This document shows, piece by piece, positions 45,171 through 54,883 of a stretch of 64,000 bases of DNA; the stretch's first letter is position 1, and each line of letters opens with the position of its first letter. A model generated the notes under the pieces. That model saw only the letters and a program-made list of their open reading frames with translations. It made no database searches and had not been told where the DNA came from. The stretch covers positions 806,001-870,000 of the forward strand of contig NZ_CP101134.1 in assembly GCF_024296865.1 (NCBI RefSeq). The letters are read 5' to 3'. A program made the translations under genes and the position numbers. This DNA comes from Sphingobacterium sp. LZ7M1 (lineage in GTDB: Bacteria > Bacteroidota > Bacteroidia > Sphingobacteriales > Sphingobacteriaceae).

Positions 45171-45575
45171 ATGAATATTGAAGATAAAATCCTTGAATCC
45201 GCCCTCAGGAATGAAAAACCCATCATTACGGATGAAATCGTGGCATATTATCGAAAAAATCCAGCAGAACTGGATTCCATGGTCAATCAATCCATCTTTC
45301 AAGCCAAATTCTTAAAATATTTCTTTGTTCTAGGCCTTGGCCTAACCATCGCCGTGAGACTCCTTCGCTATTTCTTTGATGATGATGCCTTTGGCGAATT
45401 TGTCGATAGAATTATTTTAGATGTCCTATCCGAGATAGGGATCGCGATTTTTGGAGGAGCTTTGACCGTATACTTATTGGAATTCTTGAGGAAGAAACAC
45501 TTTCAAGAAAGTATCCTATTTAGAAAAGAGGTGAAAAGAAGAATCAAAGAATTGGAGAAGGAACAGAAAGATTAA
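45171..45575 (+). CDS. hypothetical membrane protein
   Basis: The 134-residue protein has an acidic N-terminus, two hydrophobic segments (about 46-63 and 81-104) separated by an acidic loop (DDDAFGE), and a highly basic C-terminus (KKHFQESILFRKEVKRRIKE). I recognise no family. It is flanked by terminators on the left and the tRNA region on the right, so it is transcribed alone. Start and length are plausible, but the coding call rests on the composition of the membrane segments. Confidence 0.6.
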   Translation: MNIEDKILESALRNEKPIITDEIVAYYRKNPAELDSMVNQSIFQAKFLKYFFVLGLGLTIAVRLLRYFFDDDAFGEFVDRIILDVLSEIGIAIFGGALTVYLLEFLRKKHFQESILFRKEVKRRIKELEKEQKD

Positions 45576-45764
45576 GAATCAATACCCAAACCATTCTGGG
45601 TAAAAAATCCTCACCAACCTCAATTAAAAGATCGAAGAAGGTCTTCTTCGGCTAGCGGCAGAATTGCAAGCGGTTGAGTTAGTGGAAGATGTAAGATCTT
45701 TCCCTAAATCAAATATAGCAAAGCTCTATTTCCACCCTACGTTTAAATACTTTCTACTAAATAC
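45576..45764. other. non-coding stretch with short hairpins
   Basis: No gene is seen. It contains CGAAGAA-GGTC-TTCTTCG and ACCCA...TGGGT stems, which may end the upstream gene. Confidence 0.4.
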
Positions 45765-45796
45765 CAAAAAAGCTCATCGTAAGATGAGCTTTTTTC
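45765..45796 (-). terminator. terminator after tRNA-Met
   Basis: AAAAAAGCTCATC pairs with GATGAGCTTTTTT. On the minus strand it lies directly after the tRNA and ends in a T-run. Confidence 0.8.
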
Positions 45797-45799
45797 CAG

Positions 45800-45873
45800 T
45801 AGCGGGGAGCAGGATCGAACTGCCGACCTCAGGGTTATGAATCCTGCGCTCTAACCATCTGAGCTACCCCGCC
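45800..45873 (-). tRNA. tRNA-Met, anticodon CAT
   Basis: The minus strand reads GGCGGGGTAGCTCAG at the 5-prime end, then an anticodon arm with TTCATAA in the loop (anticodon CAT), a GGTTCGA-like T-arm (GCAGTTCGATCCTGC) and the 3-prime acceptor CCCCGCT plus discriminator A. The G1-U pair closes the acceptor stem; CCA is not encoded. The C1-A72 mismatch of initiators is absent, so it is the elongator methionine tRNA or possibly the lysidine-type Ile tRNA, which also has CAT. A T-run terminator follows. Confidence 0.9.
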
Positions 45874-46199
45874 GTTTTTCGGTATGCAAAGATAGCAATA
45901 AGGAATAATTATCAAAGAAAATTTTATACAATTTTAGACTTCAAATCCTCAATTTTCAGCATAATCGCTACAATCAATTTATATTCAAAAAGATAGCCTC
46001 AAGGGAAATTAACCTAAATTTCCGCAGTCATCTTGATCTGGAGCAATTCTGCACTGTTAATAATGCTGTTTTTGTGAATAAAAGATTTTTGTAGTTTTTT
46101 TTGAATAACGGATTTATTCATTATACTTACAAAAAGTAGCATGTAAAACATGCACATCGAGTACTAACAAAAATATTAAGATCTACTTATACATATCAA

Positions 46200-46577
46200 A
46201 TGGCAGAAAAGATTAAATTAAACTTAGAATATGTATTAAATTCTTCACCTAGAATCCTCTTTCCTTACCTTCAGGAGCCAAATGAGCTTGCTCAATGGTT
46301 TGCAGATGATGTGAATTATCACGATGGTATTTATGAATTTATTTGGGACAATGAATCCCACCGCGCTAAGTTGATTGCAACTAAAGAAAACAAAAGCGTA
46401 AAGTTCAAATGGTTGGATGATGAACCGTATTTCTTCGAAATTGAAATCATTCAAGATGAATTGACCAATGATGTAGCATTGAGTGTTACAGATTATGTGA
46501 AAGAAGATAATTTGGACGATAGAAAACTAATTTGGAATAACTCTATCGGTTACCTGCAAAGGGTAATCGGAGCATAG
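46200..46577 (+). CDS. START-like domain protein
   Basis: The 125-residue protein starts AEKIKLNLEYVLNSSPRILFPYLQEPNELAQWFADDV and continues with alternating strands to a C-terminal helix (IWNNSIGYLQRVIGA). This fits an AHSA1/START-like alpha-beta fold of about 125 residues found in Bacteroidetes. Its ligand is unknown. It is upstream of the LptF/LptG permease gene; the 206-bp gap suggests separate promoters. Confidence 0.8.
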   Translation: MAEKIKLNLEYVLNSSPRILFPYLQEPNELAQWFADDVNYHDGIYEFIWDNESHRAKLIATKENKSVKFKWLDDEPYFFEIEIIQDELTNDVALSVTDYVKEDNLDDRKLIWNNSIGYLQRVIGA

Positions 46578-46721
46578 AAATACTTAATAAACGGAGCCTC
46601 TAAATATTCTTTGGGGGCCTCTTTATATCCTGACCATACTTGTCTTTTGGAAAGGATTGCACACAACCACTTTTACGGCCACATTAACTTTTTTCTAACA
46701 TTTTTGAGTTCACAAAAAGTG

Positions 46722-46729
46722 TATCTTTG
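46722..46729 (+). promoter_or_regulatory. -7 box TATCTTTG upstream of the permease gene
   Basis: TATCTTTG fits TAnnTTTG. TTTG at 46703-46706 is a possible -33 box at a short 15-bp spacing. It lies 54 nt before the permease ATG. Confidence 0.45.
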
Positions 46730-46783
46730 CAACAAGACCATCTCTTTCCAAAGAGTTTTGTCAAATGGTCCTATTGAAATTAC

Positions 46784-48247
46784 ATGAAAAAAGTAAACTT
46801 ACTCATATTACAAGCATTTATTAGGCCCTTTTTGGTGACTTTCTTTATTGTCATGTTTGTACTGTTGATGCTGTTTTTGTTCAAGTACATCGATGACCTT
46901 ATCGGAAAGGGGTTTCAATGGTATGTAATTTTAGAGCTTTTGGCTTACCAATGTGCCGTACAGCTTTCTATGGCACTTCCACTTTCCATGCTTCTTTCGT
47001 CCATCATGACCTTTGGTAACTTAGGGGAGAGTTATGAACTCGTGGCCATTAAGGCTGCCGGTGTTTCTCTTCGTAAAGCCATGACCCCATTGTTTATTGT
47101 GGTAGGACTATTCAGTGCAGGATCTTTTTTCTTCTCAGATTATATCCTTCCGGTGGTAAACCTGAAAATGGGCTCCCTGTTATATGATGTCCGTAAGAAA
47201 AAAGCGGATTTCTTTATCAAACCTGGGGTTTTTAACAATACCATTCCGGGATATAGTATCCGTGCAAAGGGAAAAAGTGAAGATGGGACCACCTTGAAAG
47301 ATCTGATGATCTATGAGCACCCTTCTGGAGGAACGGCGAGCAATGTGACATTTGCCAAAGAAGGCTTTATCCAAAATTCAGCTGATAATAATTACATGGT
47401 CCTTGAATTAAAGGATGGTGTGCGATATGAGGATGCGCGGGTTGAAAACGCCAAACGTTATGACCCTAGGCAACAATTTACACGATTCAGGTTCAAAGAA
47501 ACAACCACTAAGTTTGACATGGGTAGTTTTCAGATGAATAGGACCGACCAGGATCTATTCAAATCCCACCATCAAATGTTGAACCTAAAGCAATTGCGGC
47601 TCTATTCTGATTCTAATCGAGTCTATATCGATAGTTTAGAGTTGGTCAATGCTGGCGAAGCCAAACGCTATGTCAATTATTATTCTCCATATTTTAGGGA
47701 AAACAGTCCTGGAAGGACTGCAGCGAAGGTTTCTTTGCCTGATCTAGATAAGAACGGGCAGTTGAGGATGGCCATTAACAATGGTCTGAGCCAAGCCAGG
47801 CAAATTAAGGATATGGCTGTCAATCGAGACGCTGAGTTTACCCCGTATGCTGAAAAGGATATCCGCTACGATATAGAATGGCACAGGAAATTCACCTTGG
47901 CCGTTTCTTGTCTCTTACTCTTTGGAATCGGAGCGCCATTAGGAGCGATTATCCGAAAGGGTGGTCTGGGACTTCCCGTCGTTATGGCCATTATATTTTT
48001 CCTGATCTACCATGTTATTGCGACCTTAGCAGAGAAAGCAGCGAAGGATGCAAGCCTGACGCCGATGTGGGGGATGTGGATGGCCATAATAGTATTGACG
48101 CCATTAGCCATCTTTTTGACCTATAAATCGACCTCAGACTCCGCCTTGTTCGATGCTGATCAGTATAAGATGAAAGCCCAGGCTATTTGGAATAAGATAT
48201 CAGGGTTTTTCCAAAAAAAGAAAGAAACAAAAAGTACTACTTCTTAA
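46784..48247 (+). CDS. LptF/LptG-family permease
   Basis: The 487-residue protein has six membrane helices, three at each end (about 13-31, 50-75, 95-115 and 370-387, 393-412, 420-440), around a periplasmic beta-jellyroll of about 250 residues. The N-terminus (LILQAFIRPFLVTFFIVMF) and the C-terminal GAPLGAIIRKGGLGLP are typical of LptF/LptG. These proteins, with the ATPase LptB, drive LPS transfer across the periplasm. Bacteroidetes often have separate copies at different loci; which subunit this is cannot be decided. Confidence 0.9.
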   Translation: MKKVNLLILQAFIRPFLVTFFIVMFVLLMLFLFKYIDDLIGKGFQWYVILELLAYQCAVQLSMALPLSMLLSSIMTFGNLGESYELVAIKAAGVSLRKAMTPLFIVVGLFSAGSFFFSDYILPVVNLKMGSLLYDVRKKKADFFIKPGVFNNTIPGYSIRAKGKSEDGTTLKDLMIYEHPSGGTASNVTFAKEGFIQNSADNNYMVLELKDGVRYEDARVENAKRYDPRQQFTRFRFKETTTKFDMGSFQMNRTDQDLFKSHHQMLNLKQLRLYSDSNRVYIDSLELVNAGEAKRYVNYYSPYFRENSPGRTAAKVSLPDLDKNGQLRMAINNGLSQARQIKDMAVNRDAEFTPYAEKDIRYDIEWHRKFTLAVSCLLLFGIGAPLGAIIRKGGLGLPVVMAIIFFLIYHVIATLAEKAAKDASLTPMWGMWMAIIVLTPLAIFLTYKSTSDSALFDADQYKMKAQAIWNKISGFFQKKKETKSTTS

Positions 48248-48267
48248 TAATAATTACGAGTAAATCA

Positions 48268-48305
48268 GAAGGAGTTGTCTACCCAGACAACTCCTTTTTC
48301 TTTTT
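48268..48305 (+). terminator. intrinsic terminator after the permease gene
   Basis: AAGGAGTTGTCT pairs with AGACAACTCCTT around ACCC and is followed by TTTCTTTTT. Confidence 0.9.
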
Positions 48306-48312
48306 ATTTCCA

Positions 48313-48433
48313 AGCGGGTATATTCGATACGACTAATCAAAATTGGGGACTTTCCAGCGACCAATTGAAAAGATGTTCTTGGTCCATCCTCCCATCCTGT
48401 GCTCTGAACCCTTCCGAATGGCATCCAGGTTCA
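48313..48433 (+). repeat. dispersed repeat family 1, copy D
   Basis: The GC box AGCGGGTATATTCGATACGA (48313-48332) is followed by TTCTTGGTCCATCCTCCCAT (48376 on) and GCATCCAGGTTCA (ending 48433). It matches copies A and B with an internal insertion. The 48248-48721 gap otherwise holds the palindrome described below and no gene. Confidence 0.7.
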
Positions 48434-48522
48434 AACACCGTTACAATCAATCATCCTCGATACAAGAATAATCCCACAATAAAACATTCTAAAAGCAGCA
48501 GGTTAAGTATTTATTAACTATC

Positions 48523-48534
48523 TAAAGCGCTTTA
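48523..48534. promoter_or_regulatory. palindrome TAAAGCGCTTTA
   Basis: A perfect 12-bp palindrome with a GCGC centre lies 188 bp before the Oar-like receptor ATG in very AT-rich sequence. This is a possible operator; nothing else supports it. Confidence 0.3.
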
Positions 48535-48721
48535 AATTAAAGGATTTTGAAACTATTTTTTCGAAATAACGACACTAAATGAATGAAAAATAAGGAGAAT
48601 TAAATATTTCTTAATCAAGCCTTAATCATATGAAAACATCCTCTCAATATTTTCGTGACCAATTTAATTGTCCAGTTAACAAGTATGAAGTTAACAATCA
48701 AACTAAACGTAAAAAATTATT

Positions 48722-51700
48722 ATGCTTAAGAACATTTTTGGGGCCTGGCTCTTTTTACTCCTCATCTTTTCAGTTCCCTATCATGCTTTCTCGCAAAGTA
48801 CCGAAGCGACCATTGTAGGAAAGATCACCGATGGTGCTGAACCTTTAAGCGGCACTACAATCACTATTCGGAACGAATCCACCGGTTTTACTCAAAAAAC
48901 GGTAACCAATCAAAACGGTAACTATTCTTTTCAACAATTGCCATTGGGTGCTCCTTACACCGTAACAGCAAACCATTTAGGTTTTCAGGAACAGAAACAA
49001 ACTGATTTCCGATTAAACTATGGCGATGAATTAAATGTAAACTTTCAGCTGACCAATGAATCCAATACCATTGATGAAATTGTAGTTCAGGGTCAAGGTC
49101 TACAAAACAAGATCAGATCTTTAGGAGCTTCTACGGCAATCACTGCAAACGAACTTAAAAAGATGCCGGTAAATGGCCGTAACTTCTCTTCATTGATTGA
49201 TCTTTCTCCAATGAGTACAGGAACCAACCTGGCCGGACAACGTGCATCCTCAACCAATTTTACCGTTGATGGGATGAACTCCAGAAGTACCGTTGCAGGT
49301 GGTAACAGTGGTGGAGCTTATTCAATTTCCATGGAAGCCATCCGTGAGTTTAAGGTGGTAACCAATGATTATGATGTGACTTATGGAAGAAGCGGGGGAG
49401 GTAGTGTAACTACGGTTACCAAATCAGGTACCAATACCTTGACCGGGAGTGCATTTACATTTGCAAGAACGGGTTGGTTATCCAGTAAGTATAACCTGAA
49501 CGGAACACCAAGAACCCAAGAGTTCTCCACTTATCAATATGGTTTTTCATTAGGTGGACCGATCATTAAAGATAAAGCACATTTCTTTGTGGCTTGGGAT
49601 CATCAAACGGATTCAAGACCTCTCTATATCGCGGATATCCAGAACGCAGCGGATATCGGCCGTTATAAAGTAACCCAAGAAACCCTGGATGCCTTCAGTC
49701 AGATCGCTCAAAACCAATATGGTGCCGATGCAAACAGATTATTCGGTGCCTTCGATAAAAAGAAGAAAAGTGATGCTGCCTTCGCAAGGATTGACTGGCA
49801 GATCAATGATAAAAACTTGTTGACCATCCGTAATAACTTTGTTTACGACCAAGACAATAATCAAGAAGGGGATAATTCAGGTATCAACGCTTACGAATCG
49901 TACATGAATCGTAAATACATTAACAATAGCTTAATGGCTTCCTTGAGAACATCGATCAGTCCTCGATTGACCAATGATTTCAAGGTGCAACATTTCTACG
50001 AAAGCTCTGATGTTTTCCATAATGTCAACGGCATAGGCCAAGATCAAAGTATCCCGCGTGCTATTGTTGAAAATGTGCAATCTAAAGATGGCGAGAAAGA
50101 ATATTTCAACAGCATTCAGATTGGAGGACAACGTTTTTCTCCTGAATGGTTTCATGGAAACATGATCCAAGCTGTAAATAATCTTTATTTCAACACGGAA
50201 AAGATCAAATACACCTTTGGTGCCGATATCATGTATACCAATATGGATTTTCGCTACGGTAGTGAAATGAATGGTAGATTCTACTTCACCGGAATGGATA
50301 ACTTTAAAAACCTAACTCCTTATCGTTATGCCCGTGATGTATATATTACAGATGAGGAAACCACCAAGGTCAATAATTTAGCTGTCGGTATCTATGGACA
50401 GATGGAAGCAAAGATCGCTAGAGGCTTAGATGTGGTTGCCGGTCTTCGTTTGGATAATACCCAATATCTAAGAAAAGCTAACTTCAATCAGGTGGTTTAT
50501 GATGAATTAGGAATTACAACGGACAATGGAATCAATACTTTCCAAATCCAACCACGGGTGCAGTTTACATGGGATGTCAATGAAGAAAGAAAGAATATCA
50601 TCCGTTTTGGTGGAGGTGTATTCGGGTCGGCCTTAAACCCTTATTCCATGCTGAACAATATGTTGTTTGATGGAACACGCATTGCCGGGGTTGATATCAC
50701 AGACCCGAGATTGATGCCAAGACCTAATTTTGAAGACTACAGGAAAGATCCAAATTCAGCTCCTGGGAAAGATCTATTAAATCAACCGGGCGTAGAAAAA
50801 TTGGTAACCATCAACACCAACAGTAAGGATGTTAAAGTGCCAACGATCTATAAGGCCAATATCTCCCTGAACCACTTTTTCACTCCTTCTTTAAGAGTGG
50901 GTGTGTCAGCTTTTGGTACCTGGGGAAGAAATAATTACATGTATGTTGACCGCAATATGGTTGATGAGCCGATGTTCCGCCTGAAAAATGAAGGTGACAG
51001 AGGGGTATATGTTCCGGCAAGTAGCATTAATCCTAAGAACGGTGCAGCAAACTGGGTTAACAGCAGAAAAACAACGGAAGTGGGCCGTGTGTTGGAAATG
51101 AACAGCGAGGGTAAAAACAATACCTATACCGTGGTTGTGGATGGTACTTACCGCTATTTTAAAGATGGACAAGTGACTATGTCATATACTTGGAATGATT
51201 CGAAAGATAATACCTCTTACAATGGTAATGTGGCCAATTCAGCGACCCTATCGTTAATGGTAAAAGATGATCCCCGTGATTTGAGTACCATGACATATTC
51301 CGATAACCAATACCGTCATAAAGTAGTGTTTTATGGAACATTGCCATCCATGTGGGGTGTTTCCATGGGATTGCGCTATAGTGGTATCGCAGGAACGAGA
51401 TATTCCATGGCGGTCCAAGGAAATGTCAATGGGGATTTCGTGAATTCGAATGATCTAGCCTATGTTTTCGATCCGAATAGCAATAATACTCCTGATAATA
51501 TCCGTACTGGAATCAATGCTATCTTAAACAACCCGGATGCTGAACAAAGTATCAAAGATTATATCCAAAACAATGTAGGTAAAGTAGCAGAGCGAAATGG
51601 CGGTATCAATGGTTTCTACGGTGTATTCGACCTTCATTTGGCTAAAGAATTCAAATTCTACAAAACTCATGGTATTGAAGCATCCATCGATATTTTCAAC

Positions 51701-51886
51701 GTTGCTAACCTTCTGAACAAAGAATGGGGAGTTGGAAACAACTTGGGTAAACAAAACCTGTATAGTATCAAAAGTTTTGATGCTACAAAACAAGAGTATG
51801 TGTACAACATGTCTTCTAATGTAGGGGTGTCTAACTTGAATGGAAGCCCATATCAAATCCAATTAGGATTGCGATATGCATTCTAA
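48722..51886 (+). CDS. Oar-like TonB-dependent outer-membrane receptor
   Basis: The 1054-residue protein has a signal peptide (YHAFSQ) and an N-terminal carboxypeptidase-regulatory-like beta domain (about 27-115, VGKITDGAEPLSGTTITI, NQNGNYSFQQLPLG). Its plug contains LKKMPVNGRNFSSLIDLSP, FTVDGMNSRS and TYGRSGGGSVTTVTKSGTN, followed by a large barrel ending in the aromatic LGLRYAF. The plug motifs and length match the Oar/CarboxypepD_reg class. The nearest relatives bind proteins or large ligands, but the ligand is unknown. There is no SusD partner. Confidence 0.87.
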   Translation: MLKNIFGAWLFLLLIFSVPYHAFSQSTEATIVGKITDGAEPLSGTTITIRNESTGFTQKTVTNQNGNYSFQQLPLGAPYTVTANHLGFQEQKQTDFRLNYGDELNVNFQLTNESNTIDEIVVQGQGLQNKIRSLGASTAITANELKKMPVNGRNFSSLIDLSPMSTGTNLAGQRASSTNFTVDGMNSRSTVAGGNSGGAYSISMEAIREFKVVTNDYDVTYGRSGGGSVTTVTKSGTNTLTGSAFTFARTGWLSSKYNLNGTPRTQEFSTYQYGFSLGGPIIKDKAHFFVAWDHQTDSRPLYIADIQNAADIGRYKVTQETLDAFSQIAQNQYGADANRLFGAFDKKKKSDAAFARIDWQINDKNLLTIRNNFVYDQDNNQEGDNSGINAYESYMNRKYINNSLMASLRTSISPRLTNDFKVQHFYESSDVFHNVNGIGQDQSIPRAIVENVQSKDGEKEYFNSIQIGGQRFSPEWFHGNMIQAVNNLYFNTEKIKYTFGADIMYTNMDFRYGSEMNGRFYFTGMDNFKNLTPYRYARDVYITDEETTKVNNLAVGIYGQMEAKIARGLDVVAGLRLDNTQYLRKANFNQVVYDELGITTDNGINTFQIQPRVQFTWDVNEERKNIIRFGGGVFGSALNPYSMLNNMLFDGTRIAGVDITDPRLMPRPNFEDYRKDPNSAPGKDLLNQPGVEKLVTINTNSKDVKVPTIYKANISLNHFFTPSLRVGVSAFGTWGRNNYMYVDRNMVDEPMFRLKNEGDRGVYVPASSINPKNGAANWVNSRKTTEVGRVLEMNSEGKNNTYTVVVDGTYRYFKDGQVTMSYTWNDSKDNTSYNGNVANSATLSLMVKDDPRDLSTMTYSDNQYRHKVVFYGTLPSMWGVSMGLRYSGIAGTRYSMAVQGNVNGDFVNSNDLAYVFDPNSNNTPDNIRTGINAILNNPDAEQSIKDYIQNNVGKVAERNGGINGFYGVFDLHLAKEFKFYKTHGIEASIDIFNVANLLNKEWGVGNNLGKQNLYSIKSFDATKQEYVYNMSSNVGVSNLNGSPYQIQLGLRYAF

Positions 51887-51905
51887 TTGAAAGCATTAAA
51901 CAACA

Positions 51906-51943
51906 ATAAAAAAGGAGCTAGCGACTGATCACTAGCTCCTTTT
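51906..51943 (+). terminator. intrinsic terminator after the Oar-like receptor
   Basis: AAAGGAGCTAGCG is partly complementary to CTAGCTCCTTTT. The stem GGAGCTAG / CTAGCTCC is perfect and is followed by TTTTG. Confidence 0.8.
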
Positions 51944-51959
51944 GCTATTTAGATACCGA

Positions 51960-52484
51960 TTACTTTATCGGTTTATATGTCATTACTGGATTATAACCGT
52001 GCATGACCGAATCATTCGTCAATTTCAGGGTCAGCTCATCTTCGGATAGATTGATGATTTTATAGGTATTATAAATAATCAACGAATCACTGGAAAGATT
52101 TAATCTGTTGAACAGCTTTTCATTGACGCGATATGAAAAGACCAGGGTTGAATCTTGTCCGTTGAAGGTATAATCTCCCCAATATTCTGAAATCCTGCTA
52201 GCTGTCCTTTCATGATCCATCTTACCCCTGAACAGGGACGACTCCTTGACGGAGTCCTGAACGGTATGGCTGTATTGCGTAGCGGTAAAGCTTAAAGTGG
52301 TTACTCGGTTGTAATGTTCCGGACTACTGTTGTCCGTAAAAACCTCATCGATCAGGATATCATTTTTCCAAATGTACTTTTCCAATAGGGCTTTGTCAAA
52401 CTCACCTTCAAGAGGGGACATATCTTCCTCTTTACATCCTACAAGGATGCCAATAATAATAAAGAGTAGAAATCTTCCTTTCAT
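51960..52484 (-). CDS. hypothetical lipoprotein
   Basis: The 174-residue protein has a lipoprotein signal (IIIGILVGC, Cys17) and a charged, Asp/Ser/Thr-rich soluble part. It has strand-like segments (LSFTATQYSHTV, TLVFSYRVNEKL, LTLKLTND) but no recognised motif. It resembles the beta-rich lipoproteins of unknown function common in Bacteroidetes. It is convergent with the Oar-like receptor and no partner gene is seen. Confidence 0.65.
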   Translation of the reverse strand: MKGRFLLFIIIGILVGCKEEDMSPLEGEFDKALLEKYIWKNDILIDEVFTDNSSPEHYNRVTTLSFTATQYSHTVQDSVKESSLFRGKMDHERTASRISEYWGDYTFNGQDSTLVFSYRVNEKLFNRLNLSSDSLIIYNTYKIINLSEDELTLKLTNDSVMHGYNPVMTYKPIK

Positions 52485-52704
52485 GTTAATATCCCAAATT
52501 TGGTTATTGTTACTGGTAAGCTGGTTAATGTATATTTGATTAAATCAAATTTAAGCTAAAGTGTTTTACAATCAAACACTTATGTCTTATTTTTTGTTTG
52601 ACTTATTATATTTTAAATTCCCAAAATAAGTTAACCATGCTCGGCACAAAAATGTATATTTTCTTTTAAGAAATAAAATATTTCGGAAATTAAATTTCGC
52701 ATTT

Positions 52705-53244
52705 TTAATAATCGATGGAATAAAGTAGGATTTTCATTCCATGCTCATATTTTTCATCGCCCAAAAGGGTTAATCCGTAATTCTTTTTAATACCTTCGAA
52801 TAACTTTGTTCCTGATCCAACTATTACTGGATTGAGCTTGATCTTTACTTCATCCAATAATTCATTACTGAGCAACCAGCCCGCCAATTGCCCACCTCCA
52901 CACAAATAGATATCGGTATCTGCTTCTTGTTTCAGACGCTTTACCTGTTCAACATCCAAGGGAAGAACCCTGACCTGTCCATGTTTATTTTCAAATTCCA
53001 GGTTATTGGAAAGGATATACTGGGTCATGTGTGCATAGGTAGGAGAGGGATCACCTGGTTTTACTCCGAATTGATAGCCAAATTCGTAGGTCTTCCTGCC
53101 CATCATTACATGGTTGAATGCTTTTAGATCTTCCAAATACCTTTTTACGGCCTCTCCTTCATAGGAAAATCCACTTACATCATCGTTTTCTCCGGAAATA
53201 AATCCATCTATGGACGAAGCCACATAATAAATAATTTTTTTCAT
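52705..53244 (-). CDS. dihydrofolate-reductase-like protein (RibD C-terminal family)
   Basis: The 179-residue protein has the RibD_C/DHFR fold pattern: KKIIYYVASSIDGFISGENDD at the N-terminus, HVMMGRKTYEFGYQFG and DIYLCGGGQLAGWLLSNELLDEV (NADPH site), then PVIVGSGTKLFEG. These stand-alone proteins are usually annotated as dihydrofolate-reductase-family proteins and their substrate is unknown. It lies 16 bp downstream of the ABC-F gene and is read in the opposite order of coordinates, ABC-F end 53261 then this start 53244, so the two are co-transcribed. Confidence 0.8.
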   Translation of the reverse strand: MKKIIYYVASSIDGFISGENDDVSGFSYEGEAVKRYLEDLKAFNHVMMGRKTYEFGYQFGVKPGDPSPTYAHMTQYILSNNLEFENKHGQVRVLPLDVEQVKRLKQEADTDIYLCGGGQLAGWLLSNELLDEVKIKLNPVIVGSGTKLFEGIKKNYGLTLLGDEKYEHGMKILLYSIDY

Positions 53245-53260
53245 GTTTTTCCTTTCTGCT

Positions 53261-54850
53261 TTAGTCTAGCTTAATGTTCTTCTGTATGCCTACTTCCTCC
53301 AAAAAATACTGATCGTGTGAGACAACGATTAAGGTTCCTTGGTAGGAGCGTATAGCTGCAGTTAATATCTCCATATTCTGTATATCGATATTGTTTGTTG
53401 GCTCATCTAGAATAATGACATCTGGTGCTTTGCTGCTGATGTTTAGGCAACATAATAACAGGCGCATTCGCTCTCCTCCACTGAGGACCAAACAGCTCTT
53501 TTCCCAACTTTCCTTAGGGAAAAGGAAACGGTTCAATCTGATCTTTACCTCATGTTCCAATAAACCGGATTGATTAAAGGACTGGGCTATATCATAAATG
53601 GAATTTGTAGACCTGACCATAGAATAGGTCTGGTCAACATACACAAAGCTGAAGTCCGCTTTTTTCAATTCGCCCGAATAGCTTGGCATCTCCCCAAGAA
53701 TTAACCGTATCAAACTGGTTTTCCCGGAACCATTATTGCCTTTTATGACAACTCTATCTCCATATTGGAGCTGAAAATTTACGTTCAGTTTCCAGAGTTC
53801 TTTGCCATTGATTATTAAATTGACATTTTTCAGCTCCACTAGGTTTTTTCCAATGGGTAGGCCTGATTCTTCAAATCCAAATTTCATTTGGTCGATGTCC
53901 TGTAAATTTGCCCGGAGGCTGCTCAGATTTTGCTGGATTCCTGAAATCTTTTCCTGATGTACTCCTTTCAGTTTTGCACTGCTTCCTTCGGCCTTATTTT
54001 TTAAACCGCCCATCAGTATTTTGGGGATACCTGCCTTTTCCTGTTTTTTCTTACCGCGGGCATTCAGTTTGTTCTGCCTTTCTGAGGCTTCTCGCTCTTT
54101 TTCTTTGGCCTTTCGCAATTCTTTTTCCTTGGATTTGACATCCTGATCCAATGCGTTGATAGCTATTTCCTTTTGCTCTGCGAAAAAATCGTAATTCCCT
54201 CCAAATCGTGAAATTCCGGTCTTGCTCATTTCGGCCATTTCTGGAATTAACCGCAGTAAAGCACGATCATGACTCACGATGAAAAGCGTCTTATTGCAGT
54301 TTTCAATAAACTGGTATAGCTGTTCTCGTGATTCCAGATCAAGATGGTTGCTGGGTTCATCCATCAGGATCAATTCTGGTTCATGGATGTCGATGCCTGC
54401 AAGAAAGACTTTGGTCTTTTGACCGCCACTTAAGTTGTTGAACGGCTCATCTAAATGCAATCCTGCAAGATTCCATCGGCTTAAGGCTTGCTGCACCCGC
54501 TCTTCCAAAGACCAATCGTCATTTAGGATTTCGAAATTGTTCTCGTCCAGCTGACCATCGAGTATAGCCTGTAATGCTTTTAATTTTCCATCGATGGCCA
54601 AAGCTTGGCCTATGCTCATGCCATCGTACCTATCCAGTAATTGTGGAATGTAATAGGGGATGCTTTCACAATAGATCGATCCAGAAGTAAGCTTTAGCTC
54701 AGCAGCGATGGCTTTGAGTAAAGTAGATTTGCCTACACCGTTATTGCCTATCAAAGCAATTTTTTCATGCTTATTGATTGCCAGATGGAGGCCTTGAAAT
54801 AAAATGTCTTTATTGGGATGAATATATGTTGCGTTCTGTATAATGACCAT
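53261..54850 (-). CDS. ABC-F family ATP-binding protein
   Basis: The 529-residue protein has two ABC domains and no membrane segment. Domain one has Walker A GNNGVGKST, signature NLSGGQKTKVFLA and Walker B LILMDEPSNHLD. Domain two has GNNGSGKTS, VLSGGERMRLLL and VIILDEPTNNID. A charged linker (EKELRKAKEKEREASERQNK) separates them. ABC-F proteins act on the ribosome, and several give antibiotic resistance; the linker does not identify this subgroup. The ATG at 54850 is chosen over a longer in-frame start because the family begins close to MVIIQNATYI. It is the first gene of an operon with the RibD-C-like gene. Confidence 0.88.
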   Translation of the reverse strand: MVIIQNATYIHPNKDILFQGLHLAINKHEKIALIGNNGVGKSTLLKAIAAELKLTSGSIYCESIPYYIPQLLDRYDGMSIGQALAIDGKLKALQAILDGQLDENNFEILNDDWSLEERVQQALSRWNLAGLHLDEPFNNLSGGQKTKVFLAGIDIHEPELILMDEPSNHLDLESREQLYQFIENCNKTLFIVSHDRALLRLIPEMAEMSKTGISRFGGNYDFFAEQKEIAINALDQDVKSKEKELRKAKEKEREASERQNKLNARGKKKQEKAGIPKILMGGLKNKAEGSSAKLKGVHQEKISGIQQNLSSLRANLQDIDQMKFGFEESGLPIGKNLVELKNVNLIINGKELWKLNVNFQLQYGDRVVIKGNNGSGKTSLIRLILGEMPSYSGELKKADFSFVYVDQTYSMVRSTNSIYDIAQSFNQSGLLEHEVKIRLNRFLFPKESWEKSCLVLSGGERMRLLLCCLNISSKAPDVIILDEPTNNIDIQNMEILTAAIRSYQGTLIVVSHDQYFLEEVGIQKNIKLD

Positions 54851-54883
54851 AATTCCTTTCGCTTTGAAGATAAAACCATACAT

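Noticed and set aside
48630..48818. 62-codon frame before the Oar-like receptor
   Set aside because: It overlaps the receptor start in another frame and lacks any signal or motif; the receptor signal peptide fixes the real start at 48722.
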